A DNA stretch of 64,000 nt, from the NCBI GenBank assembly GCA_021773795.1, contig JAJFJT010000025.1, positions 41,134 through 105,133 on the forward strand, read 5' to 3'. How positions within the stretch are numbered: position 1 is the first letter of the stretch; each line of letters opens with the position of its first letter. The notes below the pieces were generated by a model. It was not told where the DNA came from and did not search any database. It saw only the letters and a list, made by a program, of their open reading frames with translations. The DNA comes from Gammaproteobacteria bacterium (GTDB taxonomy: Bacteria; Pseudomonadota; Gammaproteobacteria; HK1). A program made the translations under genes and the position numbers. Positions 50,981-59,592 of this stretch are shown in pieces.

Positions 50981-52813
50981 ATGTGTGGAATCGTCGGAGC
51001 GGTGGCGGAGCGCAACGTTGTGCCCATTCTCATGGAGGGATTGAGGCGCCTTGAATATCGAGGTTATGACTCCGCGGGTATCGCTGTCAGTGGCCCCCAT
51101 CAGGAGTTAAATCGTGAACGCACCCAGGGCAAGGTGGCCGATCTCGGTAAACTACTTGCCAAATCCTCTCTTGAAGGATGTGTGGGTATTGCCCATACCC
51201 GCTGGGCTACCCATGGGGTTCCCAGTGTCTCTAATGCCCATCCTCATATCTGTTATGGCTCCATTGCCATCGTTCACAACGGCATTATTGAGAACCATGC
51301 GGCCTTGCGGGCACAGCAGTCTGAGCTAGGTTACAAATTTACCTCGGATACCGATACCGAGGTGGTGGTACATCAGATTCATCATTACACCACCCAGGGC
51401 ATGGATTTGCTTGCCGCTGTGCAGGCAAGTTCCGCCGAACTGGAGGGGGCATACGCCCTTGGGGTTCTTAGCAAGGAAGAGCCAGGGCGACTCATTGCCG
51501 CGCGCCGGGGAAGTCCGTTGGTTATCGGGATTGGGGTAGGCGAGCACTTTATTGCCTCTGATATCTCGGCACTGCTACCCGTTACCCACCGCTTTATCAT
51601 CCTGGAAGATGGGGATTTTGCCGACCTTCACGGCCAGGAACTGCGGATTTATGACGGTAACGGGCAGCTCGTAGAGCGGCCAATAGTGGAGAGCCAGCTT
51701 AGCGCCGATGCGGCGGAGCGTGGCAGCTACCGCCACTATATGCTGAAGGAAATCCACGAACAGCCGCACGCAATTGCCGATACCCTGGAAGGGCGCATCA
51801 CCGAAGAACGCCTGCTGGAGGGTATTTGTGGGCCCGATGCGCCGGCTATATTTGAGCGCATCCAGGCGGTAAAAATTATCGCTTGTGGCACCAGTTTTCA
51901 CGCCGGGCTGGTTGCCCAGCACTGGTTTGAGACTCTGGCAGGTATGCCCTGTAGCGTGGAGGTGGCAAGCGAATTTCGCTATCGTGAACCGGTGGCATCG
52001 GCCGATACCCTGATCGTGATTATTTCCCAGTCCGGTGAAACAGCCGACTCCCTGGCCGCATTGTACGGCGCACGTGAGCGCGGTTTCGGGCCGTCTCTGG
52101 GGATCGTTAATGTTCCCGAAAGTTCTCTGGTACGTGAAGCGGATCTCGTGCTGATGACCCGTGCCGGAACGGAAATTGGCGTCGCCTCCACCAAGGCATT
52201 TACCACTCAATTGGTTGCTCTGTTGCTGCTGGTGCTCGCCATTGGTAAATATCATGGTTTGAAGGCGGAGGTAGAAGCAGAGGTCGTGGCCCAATTGCGT
52301 GATCTTCCCGGCCGTTGTCGTGACGCGCTAGCTCTCGATGAGGCAATCCGTGAATTAGCCGAATCTTTTGCCGACAAGGAGCACGCGCTATTTCTGGGGC
52401 GCGGATTACATTATCCGGTGGCGAAGGAGGGTGCTTTAAAGCTGAAGGAGATCTCCTATATTCATGCCGAAGCATACCCTGCGGGAGAGTTAAAGCATGG
52501 ACCGTTGGCACTAGTAGATGCGGAAATGCCGGTAGTGGCAGTGGCCCCCAATGATTCACTGCTCGAAAAGCTCAAATCCAATCTCGAAGAAGTTCGGGCG
52601 CGTGGTGGTCAACTCTATGTCTTTGCGGATGCCAAGGCGGAGTTTGTTGCGACCTCCAACGTGTCTGTGATGGATGTGCCATCCATAGGTGAGACAGTGG
52701 CGCCAATTCTTTATACTATCCCCTTGCAATTATTGGCCTATCACGTTGCTGTTCTCAAGGGTACCGACGTGGATCAGCCGAGAAATCTGGCTAAATCGGT
52801 CACTGTGGAATAG
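50981..52813 (+). CDS. glmS: Glutamine-fructose-6-phosphate aminotransferase
   Basis: GlmS makes glucosamine 6-phosphate from fructose 6-phosphate and glutamine. The 610-residue protein has the amidotransferase nucleophile Cys2 (MCGIVGAVAER), the TRWATHG motif, two SIS domains with CGTSFHAG and SQSGETADS, and the C-terminal DQPRNLAKSVTVE. It lies downstream of glmU on the same strand. No glmS ribozyme-like structure was recognised upstream, as expected in a gammaproteobacterium. Confidence 0.97.
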   Translation: MCGIVGAVAERNVVPILMEGLRRLEYRGYDSAGIAVSGPHQELNRERTQGKVADLGKLLAKSSLEGCVGIAHTRWATHGVPSVSNAHPHICYGSIAIVHNGIIENHAALRAQQSELGYKFTSDTDTEVVVHQIHHYTTQGMDLLAAVQASSAELEGAYALGVLSKEEPGRLIAARRGSPLVIGIGVGEHFIASDISALLPVTHRFIILEDGDFADLHGQELRIYDGNGQLVERPIVESQLSADAAERGSYRHYMLKEIHEQPHAIADTLEGRITEERLLEGICGPDAPAIFERIQAVKIIACGTSFHAGLVAQHWFETLAGMPCSVEVASEFRYREPVASADTLIVIISQSGETADSLAALYGARERGFGPSLGIVNVPESSLVREADLVLMTRAGTEIGVASTKAFTTQLVALLLLVLAIGKYHGLKAEVEAEVVAQLRDLPGRCRDALALDEAIRELAESFADKEHALFLGRGLHYPVAKEGALKLKEISYIHAEAYPAGELKHGPLALVDAEMPVVAVAPNDSLLEKLKSNLEEVRARGGQLYVFADAKAEFVATSNVSVMDVPSIGETVAPILYTIPLQLLAYHVAVLKGTDVDQPRNLAKSVTVE

Positions 52814-52905
52814 CCCTGTAGCATTGGAGTTCGGGCAAGAAATTTAAGGTAGACCAGACGGGACGGGCTGCAAGACTTATTATGAATATCTGAGGAGAAT
52901 TTTGT

Positions 52906-53340
52906 ATGCAAAATATCGGGCAATTACTTGATATCAAAGGACGTGGGCTGTGGAGTGTAGGACCCGATGACACTGTCTTTTCCACTATCGAGCTGATGGC
53001 GGACAAAAGGGTCGGTGCGGTTGTCGTTCTCGAGGAAGAAAAACTGGTGGGTATTGTTTCCGAGCGCGATTATGCGCGGAAGGTCATCCTGAAGCATCGC
53101 GCCTCGCGGGAGACCAAGGTGCGGGAGATCATGTCGGACAAGGTGGTTTGCGTGCACGAATGCAGCACCATTAACAACTGCTTGACCCTAATGAATGGGC
53201 GCGGTTTTCGCCATTTGCCAGTGACGGAGGGTGAGGATAATCATCCCGTTGCCATGGTCTCCGTGACCGATCTGGTCAGAGCCATTATTTCCAACCAGAG
53301 GGCCGAAATCGAACAGCTCAAGCACTATATTCTGGGTTAG
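52906..53340 (+). CDS. CBS domain-containing protein
   Basis: The 144-residue protein consists of two CBS domains forming one Bateman module: residues about 10-65 (DDTVFSTIELMADKRVGAVVV...LVGIVSERDYARK) and 78-135 (CSTINNCLTLMNGRGFRHLPV...MVSVTDLVRAI). Such modules bind adenine nucleotides and often regulate partner proteins. No catalytic domain is attached. A good ribosome site (TGAGGAGAA) precedes the start. It stands between glmS and a MITE-like repeat; the partner is unknown. Confidence 0.9.
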   Translation: MQNIGQLLDIKGRGLWSVGPDDTVFSTIELMADKRVGAVVVLEEEKLVGIVSERDYARKVILKHRASRETKVREIMSDKVVCVHECSTINNCLTLMNGRGFRHLPVTEGEDNHPVAMVSVTDLVRAIISNQRAEIEQLKHYILG

Positions 53341-53344
53341 TTAT

Positions 53345-53508
53345 TAGGGGTCCTCTGATCTATTTGTGAACTCGTAGCCTGTGTCAAAACATCCATCTTC
53401 ATCGTTGCCGATCTTTGCAATAGCCTGCTATTACGTGTGATCAGCGCCTAAAAGCAGAAAATTTTGAATTGCAATCTACTTCGTTCAGTATAAATCAGAG
53501 GCTCCTTA
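53345..53508. repeat. MITE-like element, copy 2
   Basis: This 164-base copy is collinear with the one at 14113-14277. Its ends TAGGGGTCCTCTGATCTATT and ATAAATCAGAGGCTCCTTA are inverted repeats of each other and end in TA. It lies between the convergent CBS and hemL genes and provides the last codons and TGA stop of hemL (53495-53497). There is no coding capacity. Confidence 0.75.
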
Positions 53509-54784
53509 GCCTGGCAAAGACCCGCTCCGCCGCATTCCAGGTAAATTCCAGTTCCTTGGCACCATGCGCCGAGGAAATAAAGGCTGTTTCAAAGGCTGAG
53601 GGGGCGAAGTAAATGCCCTCACGCAGCATGCCGTGGAAGAATTCTCGGAAGCGCTGTTGGTCGCATTTCATCACTTCCTCAAAGTTTCCTACGCTCTTGG
53701 CCTCGGTGAAGAACAGGCCGAACATGCCCCCCACCTGATTGGCTCGCAGGGCAATCCCTGCGGCCTTCGCGCGCTCCAGTAAACCGTCAATCAACAGCAT
53801 CGTACTAGCCGTGAGTTGGTCAAAAAATTCTGGCTTGGCTATTTGTTCAAGGGTAGCGAGTCCGGCTGCCATAGCGATGGGATTTCCAGACAGCGTACCT
53901 GCCTGGTAGACCGGGCCGTCCGGTGCCAGCCGATCCATGATTTCGCTGCGCCCGCCAAAGGCACCTACTGGCAAGCCGCCACCGATCACTTTGCCCAGTG
54001 TGCTGAGATCGGGAGTGATATCAAAAAGACCCTGGGCGCAGCGAGGGCCTACACGGAACCCGGTCATTACCTCATCAAAGATCAATAAACTTTTGTATTG
54101 ATCGCAGAGCTTTCGTAGCCCTGAGAGAAAGCCGTTTGCTGGCGGTATGCAGTTCATATTTCCGGCCACCGGCTCCACGATGATTGCCGCGATTTCATCA
54201 CCAAGTTCTGCAAACAGGGTCTCGGCAGCCTGCAAATTATTGTAGGGGGTTGTCATTGTGTGTTGGGCGACTGCGGCGGGAACGCCAGGTGAGTTAGGTA
54301 CCCCCAGCGTTAGTGCGCCGGAGCCCGCCTTGACCAATAAGGCATCGGCGTGGCCGTGATAGCAGCCCTCAAATTTCAGGATTCGATCGCGCCCCGTGTA
54401 ACCACGGGCCAGGCGGATGGCGCTCATGGTGGCCTCGGTGCCAGAGTTGACCATGCGTACCTTCTCCATGGCGGGAAGGCGGGCGCAAAGTACTTCTGCC
54501 ATACGGGCTTCCAGGGCCGAGGGAGCGCCAAAGCCCAGGCCTTTGCCCGCAGTCTCCCGGATGGCTGCGACTATCTCGGGATGGGCGTGGCCCAAGATCG
54601 CAGGACCGTAGGACGCAACATAGTCCACATAGCGCTGATCGTCCTCATCGTAGAGGTAGGCTCCTTCTCCACGGTCAAAAAATATGGGTGTTCCACCGAC
54701 CCCTTTGAAGGCCCGTACCGGTGAATTGACACCACCCGGGATGTGAGCGAGTGATGCGCGGAAGAGTTCTTCTGATTTAGTCAT
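53495..54784 (-). CDS. hemL: Glutamate-1-semialdehyde 2,1-aminomutase
   Basis: HemL converts glutamate 1-semialdehyde to 5-aminolevulinate in the C5 route to tetrapyrroles, with pyridoxal phosphate. The start is the ATG at 54784 ([18 protein letters not shown], 429 residues). The PLP lysine lies in [16 protein letters not shown], and [11 protein letters not shown] and [18 protein letters not shown] are typical. The C-terminus reads ARLRSL and its stop lies inside the MITE-like repeat; related proteins end near VFAKL, so the last few residues are probably repeat-derived. It lies directly downstream of thiE (7-base gap). Confidence 0.96.
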   Translation of the reverse strand: MTKSEELFRASLAHIPGGVNSPVRAFKGVGGTPIFFDRGEGAYLYDEDDQRYVDYVASYGPAILGHAHPEIVAAIRETAGKGLGFGAPSALEARMAEVLCARLPAMEKVRMVNSGTEATMSAIRLARGYTGRDRILKFEGCYHGHADALLVKAGSGALTLGVPNSPGVPAAVAQHTMTTPYNNLQAAETLFAELGDEIAAIIVEPVAGNMNCIPPANGFLSGLRKLCDQYKSLLIFDEVMTGFRVGPRCAQGLFDITPDLSTLGKVIGGGLPVGAFGGRSEIMDRLAPDGPVYQAGTLSGNPIAMAAGLATLEQIAKPEFFDQLTASTMLLIDGLLERAKAAGIALRANQVGGMFGLFFTEAKSVGNFEEVMKCDQQRFREFFHGMLREGIYFAPSAFETAFISSAHGAKELEFTWNAAERVFARLRSL

Positions 54785-54791
54785 GGTTTTT

Positions 54792-55436
54792 TTAGGCGCT
54801 TTTGATTGAGGCAGAGTCGAACAGGGGCATGAACTCCCGTGCCGCAGCTTTCGGATCAGCTTGTCCAAGCACGGCGTCTATGACCGCCAGGAGATCGGCC
54901 CCGTTACGCTTTAGTTGTGCCCCATTCTTGGAGGTGATGCCGCCGATGGCAACCACCGGTAGCTGAATATATGGGCGGGCAGCCGCCAATAGTTCCACCG
55001 GAGCCTGGGTGGCTTGGGCCTTGCTGCGTGAGGGGAAAAATCGCCCGAAGGCGATGTAATTAGCCCCCTCCCGTTGTGCCTGTTCGGCGCGCTTGAGGGA
55101 GTCATAACAAGAGACTCCGATAATAGCCTCAGCACCAAGTCGTTGGCGGGCGCTCTTGAGTGAGGCATCACCCCGACCCAGATGTACGCCGTCAGCATCG
55201 CATTGTTGTGCAAGCTCTGCATCATCATTGATGATCAGGGGGACGTTGTGGTGATGGCACAAGCTTGCAAGTTCAACGGCAAGATGGGCACGTGCGGCGG
55301 GTGAGCGGGATTTGTCGCGATATTGAAGGACGCTAATACCACCTTGAATGGCGAGGGTTACTGCCTTGAGCAGCCTGTCTGTGGATAGTTTGTCCGGGGT
55401 GATGGCATACAAGCCGGCGGTGGGAAAAGGGAGCAT
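54792..55436 (-). CDS. thiE: Thiamine phosphate synthase
   Basis: ThiE joins hydroxymethylpyrimidine diphosphate and thiazole phosphate to thiamine phosphate. The 214-residue TIM-barrel protein has LYAITPD at the N-terminus, QYRDKS, the LIINDD motif, DGVHLGRGD, and the [10 protein letters not shown] phosphate-binding region. It is the first gene of a thiE-hemL pair, divergent from the rubredoxin gene. The other thiamine genes thiSG lie at 4-5 kb; ThiE uses the product of ThiG. Confidence 0.96.
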   Translation of the reverse strand: MLPFPTAGLYAITPDKLSTDRLLKAVTLAIQGGISVLQYRDKSRSPAARAHLAVELASLCHHHNVPLIINDDAELAQQCDADGVHLGRGDASLKSARQRLGAEAIIGVSCYDSLKRAEQAQREGANYIAFGRFFPSRSKAQATQAPVELLAAARPYIQLPVVAIGGITSKNGAQLKRNGADLLAVIDAVLGQADPKAAAREFMPLFDSASIKSA

Positions 55437-55612
55437 ACAATCGAGTCTATATCGTATTTATTTGGGATGCGGAAGGCGCACTGCTTGTTTTGGGTACTGT
55501 AAGTATGACCATTTTAGCACTGGCTTAGGGGTGGGCTGGTGTTTCTGGCACAGTTTCTTCTCGGGCGAATTCCGTGCGAGAATACGCCGCTCGTGAGTCT
55601 TGAGGGTATTCT

Positions 55613-55777
55613 ATGAAGTCCTATATGTGTGTCATCTGTGGCTTTATCTATTCCGAGGCGGATGGTCGGCCTGACGAAGGTATACCGCCGGGTACACTAT
55701 GGGATGACGTCCCGCCCGATTGGGTTTGCCCCGAATGCGGAGCGGCTAAGGATAACTTTGAGATGGTGGAACTCTGA
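55613..55777 (+). CDS. Rubredoxin
   Basis: This 54-residue protein has the two CxxC loops that bind a single iron: CVICGFIY (residues 6-13) and CPECGAAK (residues 39-46), with the usual [16 protein letters not shown] in between. It begins with ATG and ends TGA. Rubredoxins are small cytoplasmic electron carriers. It is divergent from thiE and lies 12 bases before an IscA-like gene, so the two may be co-transcribed. In many gammaproteobacteria rubredoxin also neighbours thiE and hemL. Confidence 0.93.
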   Translation: MKSYMCVICGFIYSEADGRPDEGIPPGTLWDDVPPDWVCPECGAAKDNFEMVEL

Positions 55778-55789
55778 GTAATATTGGCG

Positions 55790-56179
55790 ATGACTAACCA
55801 GGCCCCTGTTGTGTTTCGGGATACGATTACTTCCGATGAACTAAAAATTTCTGCCGTTGCTGGCAAGGAGTTTGCGCGTGTGTGTCGAGAGTCCGGGGAA
55901 GGCAAGGGCATACGCATCTTCGTGACCGGAGGGAGTTGTGCGGGCATGTCCTGCGCCATGGGCTTCTCTGAGCGCAACGAGCCCTATGATCGGGAGTTGG
56001 TGGGAGATGGTTTCCGGATCTATGTGGATGCGGTTGCCATGAATTTTCTAACAGCTACCGAGATCGACTACGTTTCCGACGATTCTGGCAGTGGTTTTTC
56101 TTTCCAGAATGCCTTTGCAGTCATTGATGGTGGTAACGCCTGCGCCAGTTGCAGCGCATCTGGTGGTGGTTGCGCCTGA
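55790..56179 (+). CDS. HesB/IscA-family Fe-S carrier-like protein with atypical cysteine motif
   Basis: The 129-residue product (ATG at 55790; a TTG at 55784 is an alternative) has the A-type carrier fold: ITSDELKISAVAGKEFARVC, GIRIFVTGGSCAGMSCAMGFSE, YVDAVAMNFLTATEIDYV and SFQNAFAVIDG. Canonical IscA/ErpA proteins bind iron or a cluster with one central Cys and a C-terminal CGCG. Here the central part has two cysteines (SCAGMSC) and the tail reads CASCSASGGGC, with three. It may bind a cluster differently. It follows rubredoxin and converges with yggX. A typical ErpA is encoded at 59260. Confidence 0.85.
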   Translation: MTNQAPVVFRDTITSDELKISAVAGKEFARVCRESGEGKGIRIFVTGGSCAGMSCAMGFSERNEPYDRELVGDGFRIYVDAVAMNFLTATEIDYVSDDSGSGFSFQNAFAVIDGGNACASCSASGGGCA

Positions 56180-56209
56180 GGCCTTCCCTGTCCTCAGGAG
56201 GCCTCAGGC
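56174..56209. terminator. Bidirectional hairpin between IscA-like gene and yggX
   Basis: GCCTGAGGCC (56174-56183) and GGCCTCAGGC (56200-56209) form a perfect 10-pair stem around a 16-base loop. It spans the stop codons of the two converging genes. No strong T run follows on either strand. Confidence 0.5.
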
Positions 56210-56436
56210 TTGAAAAAGAAGGACTCCATGTGTTGCTCAATTAGCTTCATATGCTCCGCGTCTGAGGTGTTGAGGCGGTGCTCGTTCATTAGCATGTGTA
56301 GCTGTTCCAGCCACTGTTGCCAGCCTTCCCGGGAGACATGGTCATAGATCCGCTGTCCTAGCGGGCCAGGATGCGGGGGTTCTTTCAGAGCCTCGGCCTG
56401 TTGTTTGAGGCGGGCACAATAGACCATTCGTGTCAT
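56194..56436 (-). CDS. yggX: Fe(2+)-trafficking / oxidative damage protection protein YggX
   Basis: YggX-type proteins are about 90 residues long, help protect Fe-S clusters and were proposed to handle ferrous iron. This 80-residue product has MVYCARLKQQAEALKEPPHPGPLGQRIYDHVS and EGWQQWLEQLHMLMNEHRLN regions typical of the family (given in part), with the conserved cysteine at position 7. It is translated after hemJ with a 15-base gap, on the same strand. Confidence 0.94.
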   Translation of the reverse strand: MTRMVYCARLKQQAEALKEPPHPGPLGQRIYDHVSREGWQQWLEQLHMLMNEHRLNTSDAEHMKLIEQHMESFFFKPEAS

Positions 56437-56451
56437 GGGAATTCCAGTTTG

Positions 56452-56874
56452 TCAGAAGGGTTTGACTACCGCGAGTAGTACCATCGCGATCAGTATTAGT
56501 GATGGAAACTCATTGAGCCAACGGTAGAAACGTTGATTGTGCTGATTACGATCATGATGGAAATCTATCACCAGTTTTCCGAGATACAGATGGTAAGCAA
56601 AGAGCACGACGACCAGCAGCATTTTTATATGCAGCCAGGCAAATGCAGCCCAGGCCGCCCAGGCGTAGGCCGCGAGCATCCAGAAACCGAATAGTGCGGT
56701 TCCGGCGGCGCCTATGCTCATGAGGATGTATAGCCTTTTTTCCATCAGCTTGAAGCGAGTGAGGCTGGGTTGGTCCACAGTATCGGCGTGATAGACGAAT
56801 AGGCGGGGCAGATAGAACAGCCCGGCAAACCAGGTAACCATAAAGATGATGTGAAAGGCTTTGATCCAGAGCAT
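56452..56874 (-). CDS. hemJ: Protoporphyrinogen IX oxidase HemJ
   Basis: HemJ oxidises protoporphyrinogen IX to protoporphyrin IX in bacteria without HemG or HemY. The 140-residue membrane protein has four helices, an N-terminal histidine in LWIKAFHIIFMVTWFAGLFYLPRLFVYHA (given in part) and a conserved lysine in WLHIKMLLVV. This belongs to the UPF0093 family. It is divergent from argC and upstream of yggX. With hemE and hemL it is the third heme gene in the window. Confidence 0.93.
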   Translation of the reverse strand: MLWIKAFHIIFMVTWFAGLFYLPRLFVYHADTVDQPSLTRFKLMEKRLYILMSIGAAGTALFGFWMLAAYAWAAWAAFAWLHIKMLLVVVLFAYHLYLGKLVIDFHHDRNQHNQRFYRWLNEFPSLILIAMVLLAVVKPF

Positions 56875-57004
56875 GGTCAGTATGGGATATGATGAGTCGG
56901 ATTAACAGACAGTGCTGTGCTTGCTGGAGCGCAGCGGTGTAGATTATATCGTAACAGACGGGTCTTACGAGGCTGTCTGGAATGGCAACGAAGGGTAGGT
57001 AGTC

Positions 57005-58036
57005 ATGATTACTGCGGGCGTAGTGGGAGGCACCGGTTATGTGGGTGCCGAGCTGTTGAGATTACTGGCGATTCATCCGTCAGTTACGCTTGGAAGCGTG
57101 ACCTCACGGGGACAGGCGGGTACACCTATAGCCGATGTTTTTCCCAATTTGCGCCATTTTGTCTCGCAAAACTTTGTGCTCCCGGAGGCCGACAGCTTTG
57201 CCGGCTGTGATGTGGTGTTCTTTGCTACACCGAATGGCACGGCGATGAAGCTGGCCCCGGAACTGCTGGAGCGTGGATTGCGGGTGATTGACCTTTCTGC
57301 CGATTATCGGCTGCAGGACCCGGCGGTGTGGGAGCAGTGGTATGGCGTTGCCCATGCCAGTCCAGAGTTATTGGGTGAGGCGGTATATGGCCTGCCAGAA
57401 GTGAATCGGGATGCCATTGCCGAAGCACGCCTCATTGCCAATCCGGGATGCTACGCCACTTCGGTACAGCTGGGATTTCTACCGTTGATAGAAGCCGGAG
57501 TTGTAGATAGTGGGGGGTTGATCGCCGACACGAAATCGGGAGTCAGTGGCGCCGGGCGTACTCCCGGGGTGCCTATACTCCTGTGTGAGGCGAGCGAGAA
57601 TTTTAATGCCTATGCGGCTTCTGGTCATCGTCACATGCCGGAAATATGCCAGGGGCTGGAAGCGGCCACGGGGCAGTCCATAGGGCTGACCTTTGTACCC
57701 CATCTGGTGCCTATGAATCGCGGTATACATGCCACCTTGTATGCCACTTTGGAGGATGGTGATACGGATATAGAAACGATCTTCAAGAATCGCTATGAAG
57801 GTGAGCATTTCGTCGATTTGTTGCCACCGGGAAGTCATCCCCAGACCCGTAGCGTCCGAGGCACAAATCGCTGCCAGATTTCATGGCACCGTCCCCAGGG
57901 CGGGAACAGACTGGTGGTGCTCTCAGTGATTGATAATCTGGGCAAGGGCGCTGCCGGCCAGGCGATCCAGAATATGAATATTTTGTTTGCGCTGGAGGAA
58001 CAGACGGGCCTCGATCAACCGGCGCTTTTGCCCTAA
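57005..58036 (+). CDS. argC: N-acetyl-gamma-glutamyl-phosphate reductase
   Basis: ArgC reduces N-acetylglutamyl phosphate to the semialdehyde in arginine synthesis, using NADPH. The 343-residue protein has [17 protein letters not shown] at the N-terminus, the catalytic Cys149 in [18 protein letters not shown], and HRHMPEI near the middle. Length is normal. It is transcribed away from hemJ and toward a DUF6776 gene and bactofilin, a neighbourhood known from other gammaproteobacteria. Confidence 0.97.
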   Translation: MITAGVVGGTGYVGAELLRLLAIHPSVTLGSVTSRGQAGTPIADVFPNLRHFVSQNFVLPEADSFAGCDVVFFATPNGTAMKLAPELLERGLRVIDLSADYRLQDPAVWEQWYGVAHASPELLGEAVYGLPEVNRDAIAEARLIANPGCYATSVQLGFLPLIEAGVVDSGGLIADTKSGVSGAGRTPGVPILLCEASENFNAYAASGHRHMPEICQGLEAATGQSIGLTFVPHLVPMNRGIHATLYATLEDGDTDIETIFKNRYEGEHFVDLLPPGSHPQTRSVRGTNRCQISWHRPQGGNRLVVLSVIDNLGKGAAGQAIQNMNILFALEEQTGLDQPALLP

Positions 58037-58074
58037 TCCAAAGGTCTCGGATCGATGGTTAGAGTGGAAGATTA

Positions 58075-58794
58075 ATGGCACCCCGCGCTGTCGTTATTAA
58101 AAACCATCACCCTGCACGGAAACTGTGTGCTGCACTGCTGGGGCTGGGATTGCTCGTTTTGGCGGCTTATGGTCTGTACGGGGAGGGGCGGCGAAGTGCG
58201 AGACTGGATTTTTCCACCGTCACTGCCGAGCGCAATGAGCTGAGCCAGGCGACGGCCACCCTGCGCACTCAAATGCTCGACCAGGATGAGCGTATTGCTA
58301 TCCTCGAGCGAGCCCAGCAAATAGAGGGGAATGCCTACCAAAAGGTGCAGGAACTGTTCCAGGATCTACAGCAAAGAAATCTTAAGTTGCGTGAGGAGGT
58401 CGCGTTTTTTCGCTCTATCGTGGCCTCGGCAGCACGCAATAAACACCTATCAATACAAGGGTTTGTAGTGTCTCCGCTAGAGTCTGTAGGCACGACTTAT
58501 CGATATCGCCTTGTGTTAACCCGTGGATTGAAAAGTGCTAGAGTGGTGACCGGAGACTTGAAATTTGTGGTGGTGGGGGAACTGAATGGCGAGCCCACAC
58601 GACTTGCGGGTGAAGCGCTGTCAGACCTCAAGAATAGGTCATTGCCATTTCGCTTTCGGGATTTTCAGAAAATTAGCGGCGTTTTGAGGTTCCCGGTGGG
58701 TTTCGTCCCACAACGGGTAGAGTTTCAGGCAGCGGCTAAGGCAAAGCGCTGGCGCGCCGAAAAGGTATTTGATTGGCCGCATCAAGCGGGCTAG
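58075..58794 (+). CDS. DUF6776 family protein
   Basis: The 239-residue product has a basic N-terminus, one membrane segment (about residues 17-35), a coiled coil (about 50-115, RNELSQATATLRTQMLDQDERI...LQQRNLKLREEVAFF) and a C-terminal beta-rich domain. The layout and the argC-DUF6776-bactofilin order match DUF6776 proteins of gammaproteobacteria. The membrane topology is like that of PilN/PilO or cell-wall scaffold proteins, but no function is known. It is likely co-transcribed with the bactofilin gene, 13 bases downstream. Confidence 0.8.
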   Translation: MAPRAVVIKNHHPARKLCAALLGLGLLVLAAYGLYGEGRRSARLDFSTVTAERNELSQATATLRTQMLDQDERIAILERAQQIEGNAYQKVQELFQDLQQRNLKLREEVAFFRSIVASAARNKHLSIQGFVVSPLESVGTTYRYRLVLTRGLKSARVVTGDLKFVVVGELNGEPTRLAGEALSDLKNRSLPFRFRDFQKISGVLRFPVGFVPQRVEFQAAAKAKRWRAEKVFDWPHQAG

Positions 58795-58807
58795 GAGATA
58801 GGGTTAC

Positions 58808-59236
58808 ATGCTGGGAAAGCGGAAAAAGATTAAGCCTGCAAGAATCGATTCACTGATTGGGCAGCAAACGCTGTTGTCGGGGAACCTGCATTTCACCGGT
58901 GGCCTGCATATCGATGGCACGGTTAAGGGTAACGTGGTTGCCGAAGAGGGTTCTGCTTCAGTGCTGACCATCAGCGAACACGGGACGATTGAGGGTGAGG
59001 TTCGGGTACCGAATGTTATTGTTAATGGCACCGTCAATGGTGATGTCTATGCCCTGGAACACATAGAGTTGGCGGCAAATGCACGTATTACCGGTAATGT
59101 TTATTATCGACTGATTGAAATGGCGATGGGAGCCGAGGTTAACGGTAGCCTGGTGCATGGTGCTCAGGAACAGGAATCTCCTCTTAAGCTCAGTCATGCC
59201 GCGGTGCTAGAGCCTTCCATGGATGTGGCGGAATAA
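58808..59236 (+). CDS. Bactofilin (polymer-forming cytoskeletal protein)
   Basis: The 142-residue protein has a short basic tail followed by a right-handed beta helix built from short repeats (GNLHFTGGLHIDGTVKGNVV ... GTIEGEVRVPNVIVNGTVNGDV ... NGSLVHGA), the bactofilin core. Bactofilins form nucleotide-free filaments at the membrane and often position wall enzymes. An M23 peptidase gene, a common functional partner of bactofilins, lies 1.5 kb away on the opposite strand, though not in the same operon. It follows the DUF6776 gene by 13 bases. Confidence 0.92.
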   Translation: MLGKRKKIKPARIDSLIGQQTLLSGNLHFTGGLHIDGTVKGNVVAEEGSASVLTISEHGTIEGEVRVPNVIVNGTVNGDVYALEHIELAANARITGNVYYRLIEMAMGAEVNGSLVHGAQEQESPLKLSHAAVLEPSMDVAE

Positions 59237-59259
59237 GTTGAAAGTGTGAGGTGGGTTTT

Positions 59260-59577
59260 ATGTTGACCGAAAGCGCGGGACTGAAGATCAGACAACTCAT
59301 CACCCAGGAAGGGGGGGAGGAGCTGATGTTACGGGTTTATATTCAGGGGGGGGGCTGTTCCGGGTTTCAGTACGGCTTCAACTTTGAGGAGACGCAGCAG
59401 GATGGCGACATCCTCGTTGAGGAACAGGGTGTCACCCTGCTCATCGATCCATTGAGCCACCAGTATTTGGCTGAGGTGGAGATCGACTATCAGGAGAGCC
59501 TGGATGGTGAGCAATTCATCGTCAACAATCCCAATGCGGTGACCACCTGCGGTTGCGGTTCATCATTTTCTGCCTGA
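59260..59577 (+). CDS. erpA: Iron-sulfur cluster insertion protein ErpA
   Basis: ErpA delivers Fe-S clusters to target proteins. With the ATG at 59260 (MLTESAGLKIRQLI, 105 residues) it has the A-type carrier motif GGGCSGFQYGFNFEE and the C-terminal TTCGCGSSF. The preceding GTG at 59251 adds three residues and is less likely. It follows bactofilin by 23 bases and converges with anmK. The conserved argC...erpA neighbourhood supports ErpA rather than IscA. Confidence 0.95.
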   Translation: MLTESAGLKIRQLITQEGGEELMLRVYIQGGGCSGFQYGFNFEETQQDGDILVEEQGVTLLIDPLSHQYLAEVEIDYQESLDGEQFIVNNPNAVTTCGCGSSFSA

Positions 59578-59592
59578 CGGTTTTTTGAATCG

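Noticed and set aside
51575..52294. 239-residue open frame antisense to glmS
   Set aside because: It is a shadow of glmS with no own features, as are the similar frames opposite the GldG-like gene (1159-1878) and gltB (31516-32238, 32359-33120).
55348..55596. 82-residue open frame over the thiE start
   Set aside because: It is antisense to thiE and crosses the divergent promoter region; the true small gene nearby is the rubredoxin at 55613.
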